From: Chloroflexota bacterium
GTDB taxonomy: Bacteria; Chloroflexota; Anaerolineae; J036; Brachytrichaceae
NCBI GenBank assembly: GCA_021788625.1
Contig: JAJYKL010000031.1
Location: 1 to 44,543, forward strand
DNA length: 44,543 nt
Reading direction: 5' to 3'
A program made the position numbers and the translations under genes. Below are positions 1-7,419 of this stretch, one piece after another. The notes under the pieces are model-generated. The model saw only the letters and a program-made list of their open reading frames with translations. It had not been told where the DNA came from and searched no databases. Numbering within the stretch: position 1 is the stretch's first letter; each line of letters opens with the position of its first letter.

Positions 1-359
1 AAATTAACCATGCCTAGCCAGCGGCTGGCCCCAGCCCCAGCACCCCCTGTCGCCCTGCCCCCCTTCTCTAAAAGCTGTCATACCCGTCATACCTGTCATA
101 CCCGTCATCCTGGCGCGCCTATTTGTGCGCCCATCTGACGCATAACACGGGCGCTCCATTCTGGCACTTCGCTGCGGCACGTCTCCCCGACGTGCCATTC
201 CGATGCGCCACACAGTCGTCATATTGTGTTCGTCAGCAGGGTCCAGCCTGGAGTGCGGACCCGTCAGGATTCCGAGCGGCACGGTCGAAGTATCTGGTAC
301 CCGCCGCATGACGCGTCCCGGCGCGCCGGACGCGGCCGCATTGAACCCTCCTATTAGAG
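1..359. other. Non-coding stretch at the window edge
   Basis: I see no convincing gene here. Open frames exist on both strands, but they lack ribosome binding sites and recognisable domains. The one visible structure is a short tandem repeat at 77-110. The stretch leads into the promoter of the replication gene. An integration site or the rest of a mobile element could lie to the left, outside the window. Confidence 0.5.
77..110. repeat. Short 9-bp tandem repeat
   Basis: The unit GTCATACCC/T is repeated about three and a half times head to tail. On the opposite strand it would encode a run of Met-Thr-Gly, a sign of repeat translation and not of a real protein. No function can be assigned; iterons of a replication origin are one possibility, but there are few copies and they are short. 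Confidence 0.7.
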
Positions 360-388
360 TTGACGGATTAGCACATTTGTTCTAAACT
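360..388 (+). promoter_or_regulatory. Promoter with SOS-box-like operator for the replication operon
   Basis: TTGACG at 360-365 and TAAACT at 383-388 are separated by exactly 17 bases, close to the sigma-70 consensus. Between and over the -10 lies the dyad TTAGCACATTTGTTCTAA (368-385), in which 7 of 9 base pairs match. Its core AGCACATTTGTTCT is one base from a perfect palindrome with GAAC/GTTC arms, resembling LexA boxes of Gram-positive type. A phage-type or element-encoded repressor could equally bind it. The start codon at 535 lies about 147 bases downstream of the -10. Confidence 0.55.
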
Positions 389-534
389 TTTGTTCATGTC
401 AGGTTCAATCGGATGGCTGCCCCCGGCTCCGCCCGGCATGGCGAATCGCTTCTTCCGGCCGCTGCGTGGCAGCCCTCAGCGCCGGGTTGCCCAACCGGCG
501 GCCGGGTGCATCTTCTGTTCATCGAGGTATTCAC

Positions 535-3297
535 ATGATTGACCCCTCCCCTGCTCCGTCCGCTCTGCCCGAGCCGATGCCGCCGCCGGCCACGACAGAA
601 TCGGCATCGTCCTGCCTTTCGCACTCGCCCTCCACGACCGGCCTGGACGGTCCACCCAAGGTAACGCCGTCTGCCAGCGCGCATCCTTCCAGGTTGGACC
701 CGCCTGAACCAGATCTCCCACCGGACGCAAGCTTGCCACCGGATGTTAGCCACCCACCCCGCCCTGTGGCCGCACCGGAACCCGGCACCGTGCCGGCCGC
801 AGAGGGCGTTTTCCTCTGCGAGCAGCACCGCTCGATGCTCTGCACCGGTTCTGCCATTTCCGGCGAGGTGATCGCCGTGCGCGGCTACCGCACCATTTTG
901 GATGAAGCTGAACTCATCCCCTTGGGCTTCATCGCATCGCAACGCCGCACGCCAGGATTGCTGCTGCCCCTGTGGGCCACCGACGGCACGCTGGCTGGCG
1001 CTGTCTATCGCCCCGATAATCCGCGCGTGGTGGAGAACAAAAAGAAGGGCCCCCTGCCCGACGGCACCTACCCCTGCAAAGTCATCAAATATGAGTTCCC
1101 CGCGCACGCCCTCCTACGAGTGGATTGCCCTCCGCCCTGCCGCGAAAAACTCGGTGACCCTTCAGTCCCCCTGTGGGTCACCGAGGGGCAGAAGAAGGCC
1201 GACGCGCTGGCCAGCCGGGGGCTGTGCGCCATCGCGCTGCTGGGCGTCTGGAATTTCAAAGGCAGCAATGCGTTCGGAGGCAGCACGGTGCTGGCTGACT
1301 TCGACTACATCGCCTGGTCCAGCGCCCGGAGCAGCCAGCGCAAGGCAAACCCCCAGCACCCGCATGAGCCAGAGCCGGCGCAAGGAATCGCGGGGGACTC
1401 AGATATCGACGACGAGACCGGCCCAGCGCTGCGGATAGCCGATCAGCGCGGCCGCGACGTGCGCATCGTGTTCGACTCGGATGTGATGACCAAGCCGGCG
1501 GTCCGGCAGGCACTGGATCGGTTGACCCACGTGCTGCAAAGCCGGGGCGCCCGGGTCAGCGCCGTCTACCTGCCGCATGGCGCGCAGGGGAAGCAAGGCG
1601 TGGATGACTTCCTGGCGGCAGGTCACACCATCGAAGAGCTGAATGCACTGGTCGACGCGCCACGCCCGCTGCCCCGGCTCAGCCCTCCGCAGGTGGAGCT
1701 GTTGCGTGAGGAGCCGCTTACCTTGTGCCGTCCGCTGCAATTGGTGGGCAACAAGGCTTATGCGGCCGCCTGGGCCATGCTCAAGTTCGTGCATCCTGAC
1801 AAGCAACTGCGCTCCGGTGAAGTGGTGCGCTGTGATCCGCCGGAGGTGACTTATGAGCGGCGGCTGCTGGCTGTGCGTGAAGAAGGACGCATCATCGGAG
1901 AGGGTCAGGACCTGTCGGTCGAGGAGTCCGGCATTCACTTCAAAATCTCTGCCGAACCGCCCACCAACCGCCTGTGGTCGGTGGACGGCATCACAGCCTA
2001 CCACACGGGCAAACGCCCGGTCGCCGCCGACGTGTTTAAACGGGTCGTGGATGTGATCGACCACTTTATCGACTTTGACCGATCGCTCGCGCCGCAGCAC
2101 ACCATGGCCGAGCTGGTGGGCTGCTATATTCTGGCGACCTGGTTCCTGGATGCCTTTCATGTCATCGGCTACCTGTGGCCCAATGGTCCCAGCGGCAGCG
2201 GCAAGACACAACTCTTAACCGTCGTGTGCGAGTTGGCTTACCTGGGCCAGGTGATCCTGGCAGGCGTTTCGTTTGCCTCGCTGCGCGACCTGGCCGACTC
2301 GGGCGCCTGTCTGGCGTTCGATGACGCAGAAGGATTCGCCAACTCGCGCGGCACGGACGAAGAGAAGCGTAACCTGCTGCTGGCTGGAAATCGCAAGGGC
2401 AACGTCATTCCGGTGAAGGAAGCCGCCCCGGCTCCGGAGCGCGGCTGGCGTACCCGCTATGTGAATACGTACTGCCCGCGTCTTTTCAGCGCCACCCAAC
2501 TGCCCGATCCCATCCTGGGCAGCCGCACCATCTTCATCCCGCTGGTGCGCTCAGTGGATACCCGCCGTGCCAACGCCAACCCGCTGGATCACTCTACCTG
2601 GCCGCACAACCACGACGCACTGCAGGACGACCTGTGGGCGCTGGCGCTGGCTAACCTCTCAAAACTGCCCCCTTATGAGAGCAGGGCCGCGGAACAGTCC
2701 ACTCTGGCCGGGCGTTCGCTGGAACCCTGGCGTGCAATCCTGGCCGTCGCCATGTGGCTGGAAGAACATGGCGTTTCGGGGGTGCATGCGCGCATGGGGG
2801 TTCTTTCTCACCTGTACCAGAGTGAGCGGATGGAGATGGAAACCACCGACGTCTCGGCGCTGCTGGTCCGTGCGCTGGTGCAACTGGCACTGGAGGATCA
2901 CTCTTTGACCGCCTACCCTTCGCCCGGCGAAGCGTGGGGAAAATGGATCCTGGATCCGAAAGTTATTCTCCATTTCTCCTCGGCGGACATTGCGGAGCGA
3001 GCGTTGAAGATCGTGCGTGAAAACGAATACGATCTGAACGGTAATCACCTGGATGCGACACACACCGGAATGCTCATGCACAAGCTGCGCTTTCAAACCA
3101 CACGCTACGCCCAGCGCCGGCTATGGAATATTCCGATCCAGGACCTGCTCAAGCTGGCGCTCAGCTACAACATCCCGCTACCCCTGTCCATGGTGGAGCC
3201 GGGGGCGGCAGCCTACCCTGATCAAAGCCAGCCCGACAGCAACGACGAACAAACTGCCTTTGCATCCAATCCCGAAGACACAGGAGAAGAAGCATGA
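535..3297 (+). CDS. DUF3854 primase-like / P-loop ATPase replication protein
   Basis: Large protein (920 aa) of the kind carried by integrative elements and prophages. After a Pro/Ser-rich N-terminus (about residues 1-80) comes a DUF3854, Toprim-related region with the W-V-T-E-G-Q-K-K-A-D motif near residue 214 and a V-F-D-S-D motif further on. A helicase-like ATPase region follows, with Walker A GPSGSGKT at about 551-558 and an acidic F-D-D-A-E segment about 45 residues later. The expected role is priming and unwinding for element replication (inference from family). The frame opens at a GTG at 466, but the ATG at 535 is preceded by GAGG at a 7-base spacing, so I chose it. The stop overlaps the next start (ATGA). 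No integrase is visible nearby. Confidence 0.8.
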   Translation: MIDPSPAPSALPEPMPPPATTESASSCLSHSPSTTGLDGPPKVTPSASAHPSRLDPPEPDLPPDASLPPDVSHPPRPVAAPEPGTVPAAEGVFLCEQHRSMLCTGSAISGEVIAVRGYRTILDEAELIPLGFIASQRRTPGLLLPLWATDGTLAGAVYRPDNPRVVENKKKGPLPDGTYPCKVIKYEFPAHALLRVDCPPPCREKLGDPSVPLWVTEGQKKADALASRGLCAIALLGVWNFKGSNAFGGSTVLADFDYIAWSSARSSQRKANPQHPHEPEPAQGIAGDSDIDDETGPALRIADQRGRDVRIVFDSDVMTKPAVRQALDRLTHVLQSRGARVSAVYLPHGAQGKQGVDDFLAAGHTIEELNALVDAPRPLPRLSPPQVELLREEPLTLCRPLQLVGNKAYAAAWAMLKFVHPDKQLRSGEVVRCDPPEVTYERRLLAVREEGRIIGEGQDLSVEESGIHFKISAEPPTNRLWSVDGITAYHTGKRPVAADVFKRVVDVIDHFIDFDRSLAPQHTMAELVGCYILATWFLDAFHVIGYLWPNGPSGSGKTQLLTVVCELAYLGQVILAGVSFASLRDLADSGACLAFDDAEGFANSRGTDEEKRNLLLAGNRKGNVIPVKEAAPAPERGWRTRYVNTYCPRLFSATQLPDPILGSRTIFIPLVRSVDTRRANANPLDHSTWPHNHDALQDDLWALALANLSKLPPYESRAAEQSTLAGRSLEPWRAILAVAMWLEEHGVSGVHARMGVLSHLYQSERMEMETTDVSALLVRALVQLALEDHSLTAYPSPGEAWGKWILDPKVILHFSSADIAERALKIVRENEYDLNGNHLDATHTGMLMHKLRFQTTRYAQRRLWNIPIQDLLKLALSYNIPLPLSMVEPGAAAYPDQSQPDSNDEQTAFASNPEDTGEEA

Positions 3298-3512
3298 AAC
3301 CCAAGCCACGAGGCCGCGCACGCGATATCAGCGGCCAGCACTTTAACAAGCTCACTGCGCTCTACCCCACATTGAAACGCCAGTACGGTTACGTGGTGTG
3401 GCACTGCCGTTGCGATTGCGGGAACGAGAAGGACGTCGCGCTCAATTGTTTGATTCAAGGCCACACCGGCACGTGCGGTTGTGGTCAGCGGCGTCGAGCG
3501 ATCAGGAGATGA
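3294..3512 (+). CDS. Small Cys-rich zinc-finger-like protein
   Basis: A 72-residue basic protein with cysteines at 38, 40, 42, 61 and 63, in the pattern W-H-C-R-C-D-C-G ... T-C-G-C. This G-x-x-F-x-x-L-T plus C-x-C-x-C-G plus C-G-C arrangement is familiar from small phage and mobile-element proteins and from the zinc-binding part of some HNH/AP2-associated proteins. It probably binds metal and perhaps DNA. The start overlaps the replication gene's stop as ATGA, with a purine-rich GGAGAAG ribosome site, so the two are translationally coupled. No HNH catalytic residues are visible. Confidence 0.7.
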   Translation: MKPKPRGRARDISGQHFNKLTALYPTLKRQYGYVVWHCRCDCGNEKDVALNCLIQGHTGTCGCGQRRRAIRR

Positions 3513-3515
3513 ATC

Positions 3516-3785
3516 ATGACACTGGATCAAACCTTGCATGCTCTGTTCACGAGCACCCTTCCACGGCGCTATACATCACCGGAAGGGCTGGCGCTGTCTT
3601 ATAACCCGACCAGCGGTCTGTTCCGGGCCGGGCGTATCGATCATCCGCCATCGGCGACCGAGATCGCTGCGGTGCGGCGCGCCGCCACGCACCTGAACGT
3701 GTCGTTGAGCACCACGCCGGTCATCCGGCACATGCTGGCCGCCGACGGGCGCACGTGGTATTTCGCCGAATGGCCGGCATCGTAA
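3516..3785 (+). CDS. Hypothetical protein of the replication operon
   Basis: An 89-residue protein that I do not recognise. It begins 3 bases after the previous stop, with AGGAG at 3504-3508 seven bases from its ATG, so it is clearly part of the same operon. It has no signal peptide, membrane segment or cysteines. The middle reads like an alpha/beta fold, with hydrophobic and charged residues alternating. Its position after a DUF3854 replication protein suggests an accessory role in element maintenance, but this is only context. Confidence 0.65.
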   Translation: MTLDQTLHALFTSTLPRRYTSPEGLALSYNPTSGLFRAGRIDHPPSATEIAAVRRAATHLNVSLSTTPVIRHMLAADGRTWYFAEWPAS

Positions 3786-3795
3786 ATACAAATGG

Positions 3796-3817
3796 AATGG
3801 CCATTGTCGTGGCCATT
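3796..3817. terminator. Stem-loop after the replication operon
   Basis: AATGGCCA (3796-3803) and TGGCCATT (3810-3817) form a perfect 8-bp stem with a 6-base loop, 10 bases after the stop codon. No T-run follows, so intrinsic termination is doubtful; it may be a transcript-end stabiliser. Confidence 0.4.
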
Positions 3818-3832
3818 GCAAAAATCGTTGTG

Positions 3833-3935
3833 GGGGCGAAGCATCGCCAGAACGCTCCGGCAAACTGAGGCTCCACGGCGATGCTGCGCCCCTACGTGAA
3901 CAAACCGTGGCTCCTCGGCGATGCTGCGCCCCTAC
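3833..3935. repeat. Hairpin-forming intergenic repeat with tandem half-copy
   Basis: GGGGCGAAGCATCGCC (3833-3848) pairs with GGCGATGCTGCGCCCC (3877-3892), one mismatch in 16. The right arm, with its flank, is repeated 40 bases on at 3917-3932, running into the 3' end of the PfkB-family gene. GGCGATGC/GCATCGCC arms recur in the stem-loop at 19838-19894, so this is likely a dispersed intergenic repeat family of this genome (inference). Confidence 0.65.
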
Positions 3936-4840
3936 ATCGTATCGAGGAGGTGATTCACTTCACTCAGGGAAACCGGGGGGAATAACGAATCGCGGCTGCA
4001 CCTGAGCGCTGCCGCTGCATTCGCGAAGTGCATCAACCGATCCAGCGGCCAGCCCTGCAGGTATGCATGAATCACGCCGGCTTTGAATACCTCTCCGGCC
4101 AGGCTGGTATCCACCACCGGGACAGAGAATGCAGGGCTCTCGATGAACTCGCCGTTTGCATCGATCCCCAGACTGCCATCGGCTCCCAGCGTTGTGATAA
4201 TCATCGCGCCGCTCACGTCATGCAGCCTGCGCATGTGCTCGCGCACATCCACGCCCGGATAGACTTCACGCGTGAAATCCAGCGAATTCACCACCACGTG
4301 CGAGCAGCGCAACATGGGATGGTCAGGCCAGACCACATCCGCCGACACGACGGCGCGGTTCGCGTCGCGTGCCATGCAGGCAGCCCGGTTGCGTTCCTCC
4401 CGGCCATACACATCGACACTCAGCAGGCGCGCACGCTGCGCCACCTCTATGGTCAGCGGTACCTTGGGCGTATCATCGAACCAGTAACCCAGCACCGAGC
4501 GCTCACCGTCGGGCGTCACCAGCACTCGACGAAAGGGGGTCCGCACGCCGGACTCGCGCGAGACATAGCGCAAATCCACTCCCGGGTAGCGATGCAGCTC
4601 GGTAATGAGCTGCTGGCCATATTCATCCTCGCCAATTACATTGCCGATCAGGGCCACTTCGCCGCCCCATGCGGCCAGCATCACGCCCACGCTGACTGCC
4701 TGACCGCCGGGCTGGTACTGTTCCCGGATGACCTGCACATCGCGTTGTGGGTTGGGCAAATACGGGACGCGGATGATGTTATCCAGCGAGATCGTTCCAT
4801 AACACAGGGCGTCGAAACGGATTGTACGGTCTGGCAGCAT
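3932..4840 (-). CDS. PfkB-family carbohydrate kinase-like protein with altered active site
   Basis: A 302-residue protein of ribokinase/PfkB type, with the N-terminal G-G-Q-A substrate-loop region and the C-terminal PfkB signature region. Family members phosphorylate sugars, sugar acids or nucleosides with ATP. The signature normally reads D-T-x-G-A-G-D, where the Gly-Ala-Gly forms the anion hole and the last Asp is the catalytic base. Here it reads D244-T-S-L-A-G-E250: the first Gly is Leu and the base is Glu. Activity may be altered or lost. The start at 4840 is preceded by GGGAGG. The gene is divergent from the flavin reductase/oxidoreductase operon and may belong to the same pathway. Confidence 0.8.
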   Translation of the reverse strand: MLPDRTIRFDALCYGTISLDNIIRVPYLPNPQRDVQVIREQYQPGGQAVSVGVMLAAWGGEVALIGNVIGEDEYGQQLITELHRYPGVDLRYVSRESGVRTPFRRVLVTPDGERSVLGYWFDDTPKVPLTIEVAQRARLLSVDVYGREERNRAACMARDANRAVVSADVVWPDHPMLRCSHVVVNSLDFTREVYPGVDVREHMRRLHDVSGAMIITTLGADGSLGIDANGEFIESPAFSVPVVDTSLAGEVFKAGVIHAYLQGWPLDRLMHFANAAAALRCSRDSLFPPVSLSEVNHLLDTM

Positions 4841-4918
4841 GGTATCCCTCCCAACATGATGGGCTTCGCCAACCAGCGCACCCTTGCAGCCGATCGCTCA
4901 GCCACCCATCGCGCTCAT

Positions 4919-4946
4919 TTTACAAGATGCGCGGTTGGCGTACCAT
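4919..4946 (+). promoter_or_regulatory. Candidate promoter of the redox operon
   Basis: TTTACA (4919-4924) and TACCAT (4941-4946) are separated by 16 bases, just upstream of the flavin reductase start at 4971 and in the gap between divergent genes. The -10 is only a fair match. Confidence 0.4.
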
Positions 4947-4970
4947 TAGGTGCATTGAGGAAAAAAATAA

Positions 4971-5477
4971 ATGGATGCAAATACCAAGAAAACCGTATTG
5001 CGGATGATCCCTTATGGCTTATATGTCTTGACGGTAAAAGGCTCCAACGGTGACATCTCGGCAGCGACCATCAATTGGGTCACGCAGGCTTCCTTCGCCC
5101 CACCGCTGCTGGCCATCGGCGTGCGGGCCGACTCGCATGTGCATCAACTGGTGAAGCAGGTGGGCACCTTCACCTTGAACATCCTGGGCAAAGGCCAGCA
5201 GACAGCCGCCTTTGCCTTCTTCAAGCCAGCGGAAGTGAAGGAAACCACGCTGAGCGGCGAGCCTTATCATGCTGGCGCAAACGGCGCGCCCATCCTGGAC
5301 AACGCACCCGCTTACGTGGAGTGCAAATTGCTGACCTCCATCGAGGGATATGGCGACCACTCTGTTTTTGTGGCGGAAGCGACCGATGTGGGCCTCAAGC
5401 ATCCACCCACGGGCCGTCCCGACGACGACACTCTGTGGTTGAAAGACCTGGGTGAGAAAATCTTCTACGGTGGATAA
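4971..5477 (+). CDS. Flavin reductase-like (split-barrel FMN-binding) protein
   Basis: A 168-residue protein resembling the flavin reductase-like domain family, which binds FMN in a split beta-barrel and reduces free flavin or serves a partner oxygenase. The S-A-A-T-I-N-W segment near residues 24-31, a P-P-L-L-A-I-G-V stretch and an F-x-L-N-I-L segment fit the family. It is first in a run with two FAD oxidoreductases, and could supply reduced flavin or be a redox enzyme in its own right (inference). GAGG lies about 10 bases before the ATG. The gap to the next gene is 44 bases, so co-transcription is likely. Confidence 0.75.
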   Translation: MDANTKKTVLRMIPYGLYVLTVKGSNGDISAATINWVTQASFAPPLLAIGVRADSHVHQLVKQVGTFTLNILGKGQQTAAFAFFKPAEVKETTLSGEPYHAGANGAPILDNAPAYVECKLLTSIEGYGDHSVFVAEATDVGLKHPPTGRPDDDTLWLKDLGEKIFYGG

Positions 5478-5521
5478 GCGTCTGCACCGGCGGGCAGGCC
5501 ATTCTGGATTACAGGAGCAGC

Positions 5522-6766
5522 ATGGATACGTATCATGAGCCGGCTTCAGATTTGCCGGTCGTGCGAAACACGGATGTCGTGGTGGTAGGCGGCGGACCAG
5601 CCGGTCTGGCGGCCGCTATCGCAAGCGCCCGGGCGGGTGCCAAAGTTACGCTCGTCGAGCAGTTCGGTTACCTGGGCGGTACGGCCACCGCATCGCTCAT
5701 GGCGTGTATCAACGGCTTCCGCAATCAAGTGGAGCCCGACCATACGCAAGTGGTGCGCGGGATTGCGGAGGAGATTGTCCTGAAACTGAAAGACCTGGGT
5801 GGACTGGGCCGCAGCCCGTATGCGCAAAAACCTTATCCCACCCTGCCCGGGCAGCTCGAATACAGTTACGCCGTGGACACTGAGAAGCTCAAGTACATCA
5901 CGCTCAAGCTCAGTGTGGAAGCGGGTGTGGACCTGATGTTTCACACCTACTTCAGCCGTCCCATTATGCAGGACGGTGCCGTGCAGGGCATCATCGTGGA
6001 CAACAAGACCGGCCGGGTGGCGCTGCAAGCGAAGATCGTGGTGGACGCCTCGGGTGATGGCGATGTGGCGGCTCGAGCCGGGGCGCCGTTCTGGCAGACG
6101 AGCGCAGACGAAGCTCCGCGCCTGTACGATGGCCTGATGTATCGCATCCAGTTTGGCGCCTCGCGCCCGGCGGGCAATTTCGCCGTCGACTTTGGCGGCA
6201 ACGCCGTGGTGTGGGGACCTTCGCCCGGGGTGATGAGCGGGAATGATGCTGATGAGCTCTCGCGAGGCGAGGTGCGGGCCCGTCTGGCGGTGTTCGACGA
6301 TTTCGCCCTAAAACAAAAGCAAAATCCCGAGCTGGCCGACGCGCGCGTCATCGAAACCCCGCCCCTGCTGGGCATCCGCCAGACGCGCTTCATCGAAGGC
6401 GAATACAAACTCACCGCCGATGATGCGCTGGTAGGCCGGCGCTTCGACGATGTGATTGCCATCAGCCCGTGCCCCATCATTCATTATTACGGTTATCGAC
6501 GCTACCTGGAACACGAAGGCTACGACATCCCCTACCGGTGCCTGGTGCCGCTCAAGGTGGAAAACCTCCTGATAGCCGGCCGGTGCATCTCCAGCGAGCA
6601 ACAACCCTATGAGTCGTACCGGGCGATGGTGCCCATGATGGCTGTCGGTCAGGCAGCCGGTGTGGCCGCCGCGCTCAGCGTCAGGAATGGCACCCTTCCC
6701 CGCAACCTGCCCATAAAGGACCTGCAGGCAGAATTGCGCAGCCAGGGTGCGGAGCTGCGCCAATGA
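5522..6766 (+). CDS. FAD-dependent oxidoreductase (FAD_oxidored family), copy 1
   Basis: A 414-residue flavoprotein. The dinucleotide-binding motif GGGPAG is at residues 23-28, the ribose-binding acid follows after the second strand (L-V-E-Q), and a D-A-S-G-D-G-D motif in the middle also contacts FAD. These proteins (PF12831 type) oxidise small organic substrates; specificity cannot be read from sequence. The ATG at 5522 follows AGGAG. The stop overlaps the start of the metallo-beta-lactamase-fold gene by ATGA, showing tight coupling. Two further members of this family lie in the window at 9428-10816 and 17619-19259. Confidence 0.85.
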   Translation: MDTYHEPASDLPVVRNTDVVVVGGGPAGLAAAIASARAGAKVTLVEQFGYLGGTATASLMACINGFRNQVEPDHTQVVRGIAEEIVLKLKDLGGLGRSPYAQKPYPTLPGQLEYSYAVDTEKLKYITLKLSVEAGVDLMFHTYFSRPIMQDGAVQGIIVDNKTGRVALQAKIVVDASGDGDVAARAGAPFWQTSADEAPRLYDGLMYRIQFGASRPAGNFAVDFGGNAVVWGPSPGVMSGNDADELSRGEVRARLAVFDDFALKQKQNPELADARVIETPPLLGIRQTRFIEGEYKLTADDALVGRRFDDVIAISPCPIIHYYGYRRYLEHEGYDIPYRCLVPLKVENLLIAGRCISSEQQPYESYRAMVPMMAVGQAAGVAAALSVRNGTLPRNLPIKDLQAELRSQGAELRQ

Positions 6767-7419
6767 GTGAAATCAGCGAACGCCTGAGCTTCACCATCGT
6801 GAACATCGGCACACTCAGTATGAATAAGTACTGGGGTGAGACAGAACGCAAGCGCGCCCCCAGCGCCACCTGCACATTGCTGGACGTGGATGGCATTCAC
6901 GTGTTGGTGGACCCTTCGCCGTATCCGGAGCAACTGCAACAGCGCCTGTTTGCCACCACTGGCCTGCGCCTGAATAATATTGATCTGGTGTTCGTGACGC
7001 ATTACCACGCCGATCATCGCTTTGGGCTGGAGCTGTTCGCCGGAAAACCGTGGTTGATGAGCGCGGCCGGCATTGAGGAATGGCGCGCCGCGGCACCGCA
7101 CGAGCAGTCGCTCATCAACGCGTTCAGCCCTGCGGAAAAGCATCTGCCCGCCGGCGTGTCGATGCTGGCCACACCGGGCCATACGCGGGCACACACTTCG
7201 CTGCAAGCCTGCACACGCGAAGGATGCCTGGTGGTGGCTGGCGATGCCGTCATGACACGCGACTTCTTCGCGGCTGCGGAAGGGTTTCATAACTCGGTGG
7301 ACCTGGTCGCAGCACGCGATTCCATTCACCACATCGCCCAGGTGGCTACGCTGATCGTGCCTGGACATGCCAACTATTTCGTTAATAACTCGAGCGCCTT
7401 AAGCCGGCCTGCATCATGA
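6763..7419 (+). CDS. Metallo-beta-lactamase-fold hydrolase
   Basis: A 218-residue protein with the zinc-binding H-Y-H-A-D-H motif at residues 80-85, a later P-G-H-T-R-A-H segment, an A-G-D-A-V-M metal-bridging Asp and a C-terminal P-G-H. All metal ligands expected for the fold are present. The family includes glyoxalase II-like thioesterases, lactonases and many others; a lactonase or thioesterase step in the surrounding pathway is plausible but inferred. Both ends overlap neighbouring genes by ATGA, so it sits firmly inside the operon. Confidence 0.85.
   Translation: MSEISERLSFTIVNIGTLSMNKYWGETERKRAPSATCTLLDVDGIHVLVDPSPYPEQLQQRLFATTGLRLNNIDLVFVTHYHADHRFGLELFAGKPWLMSAAGIEEWRAAAPHEQSLINAFSPAEKHLPAGVSMLATPGHTRAHTSLQACTREGCLVVAGDAVMTRDFFAAAEGFHNSVDLVAARDSIHHIAQVATLIVPGHANYFVNNSSALSRPAS

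Noticed and set aside
4..309. Minus-strand frame with Met-Thr-Gly repeats
   Set aside because: It is produced by the 9-bp tandem repeat, has no ribosome site and no family resemblance.
1399..2211. Long minus-strand frame inside the replication gene
   Set aside because: It lies antisense to a domain-bearing gene and is a by-product of GC-rich codon use.
4028..5053. 341-codon plus-strand frame antisense to the PfkB gene
   Set aside because: The product has no recognisable domain, is His/Gln-rich as expected of antisense frames, and overlaps two supported genes.
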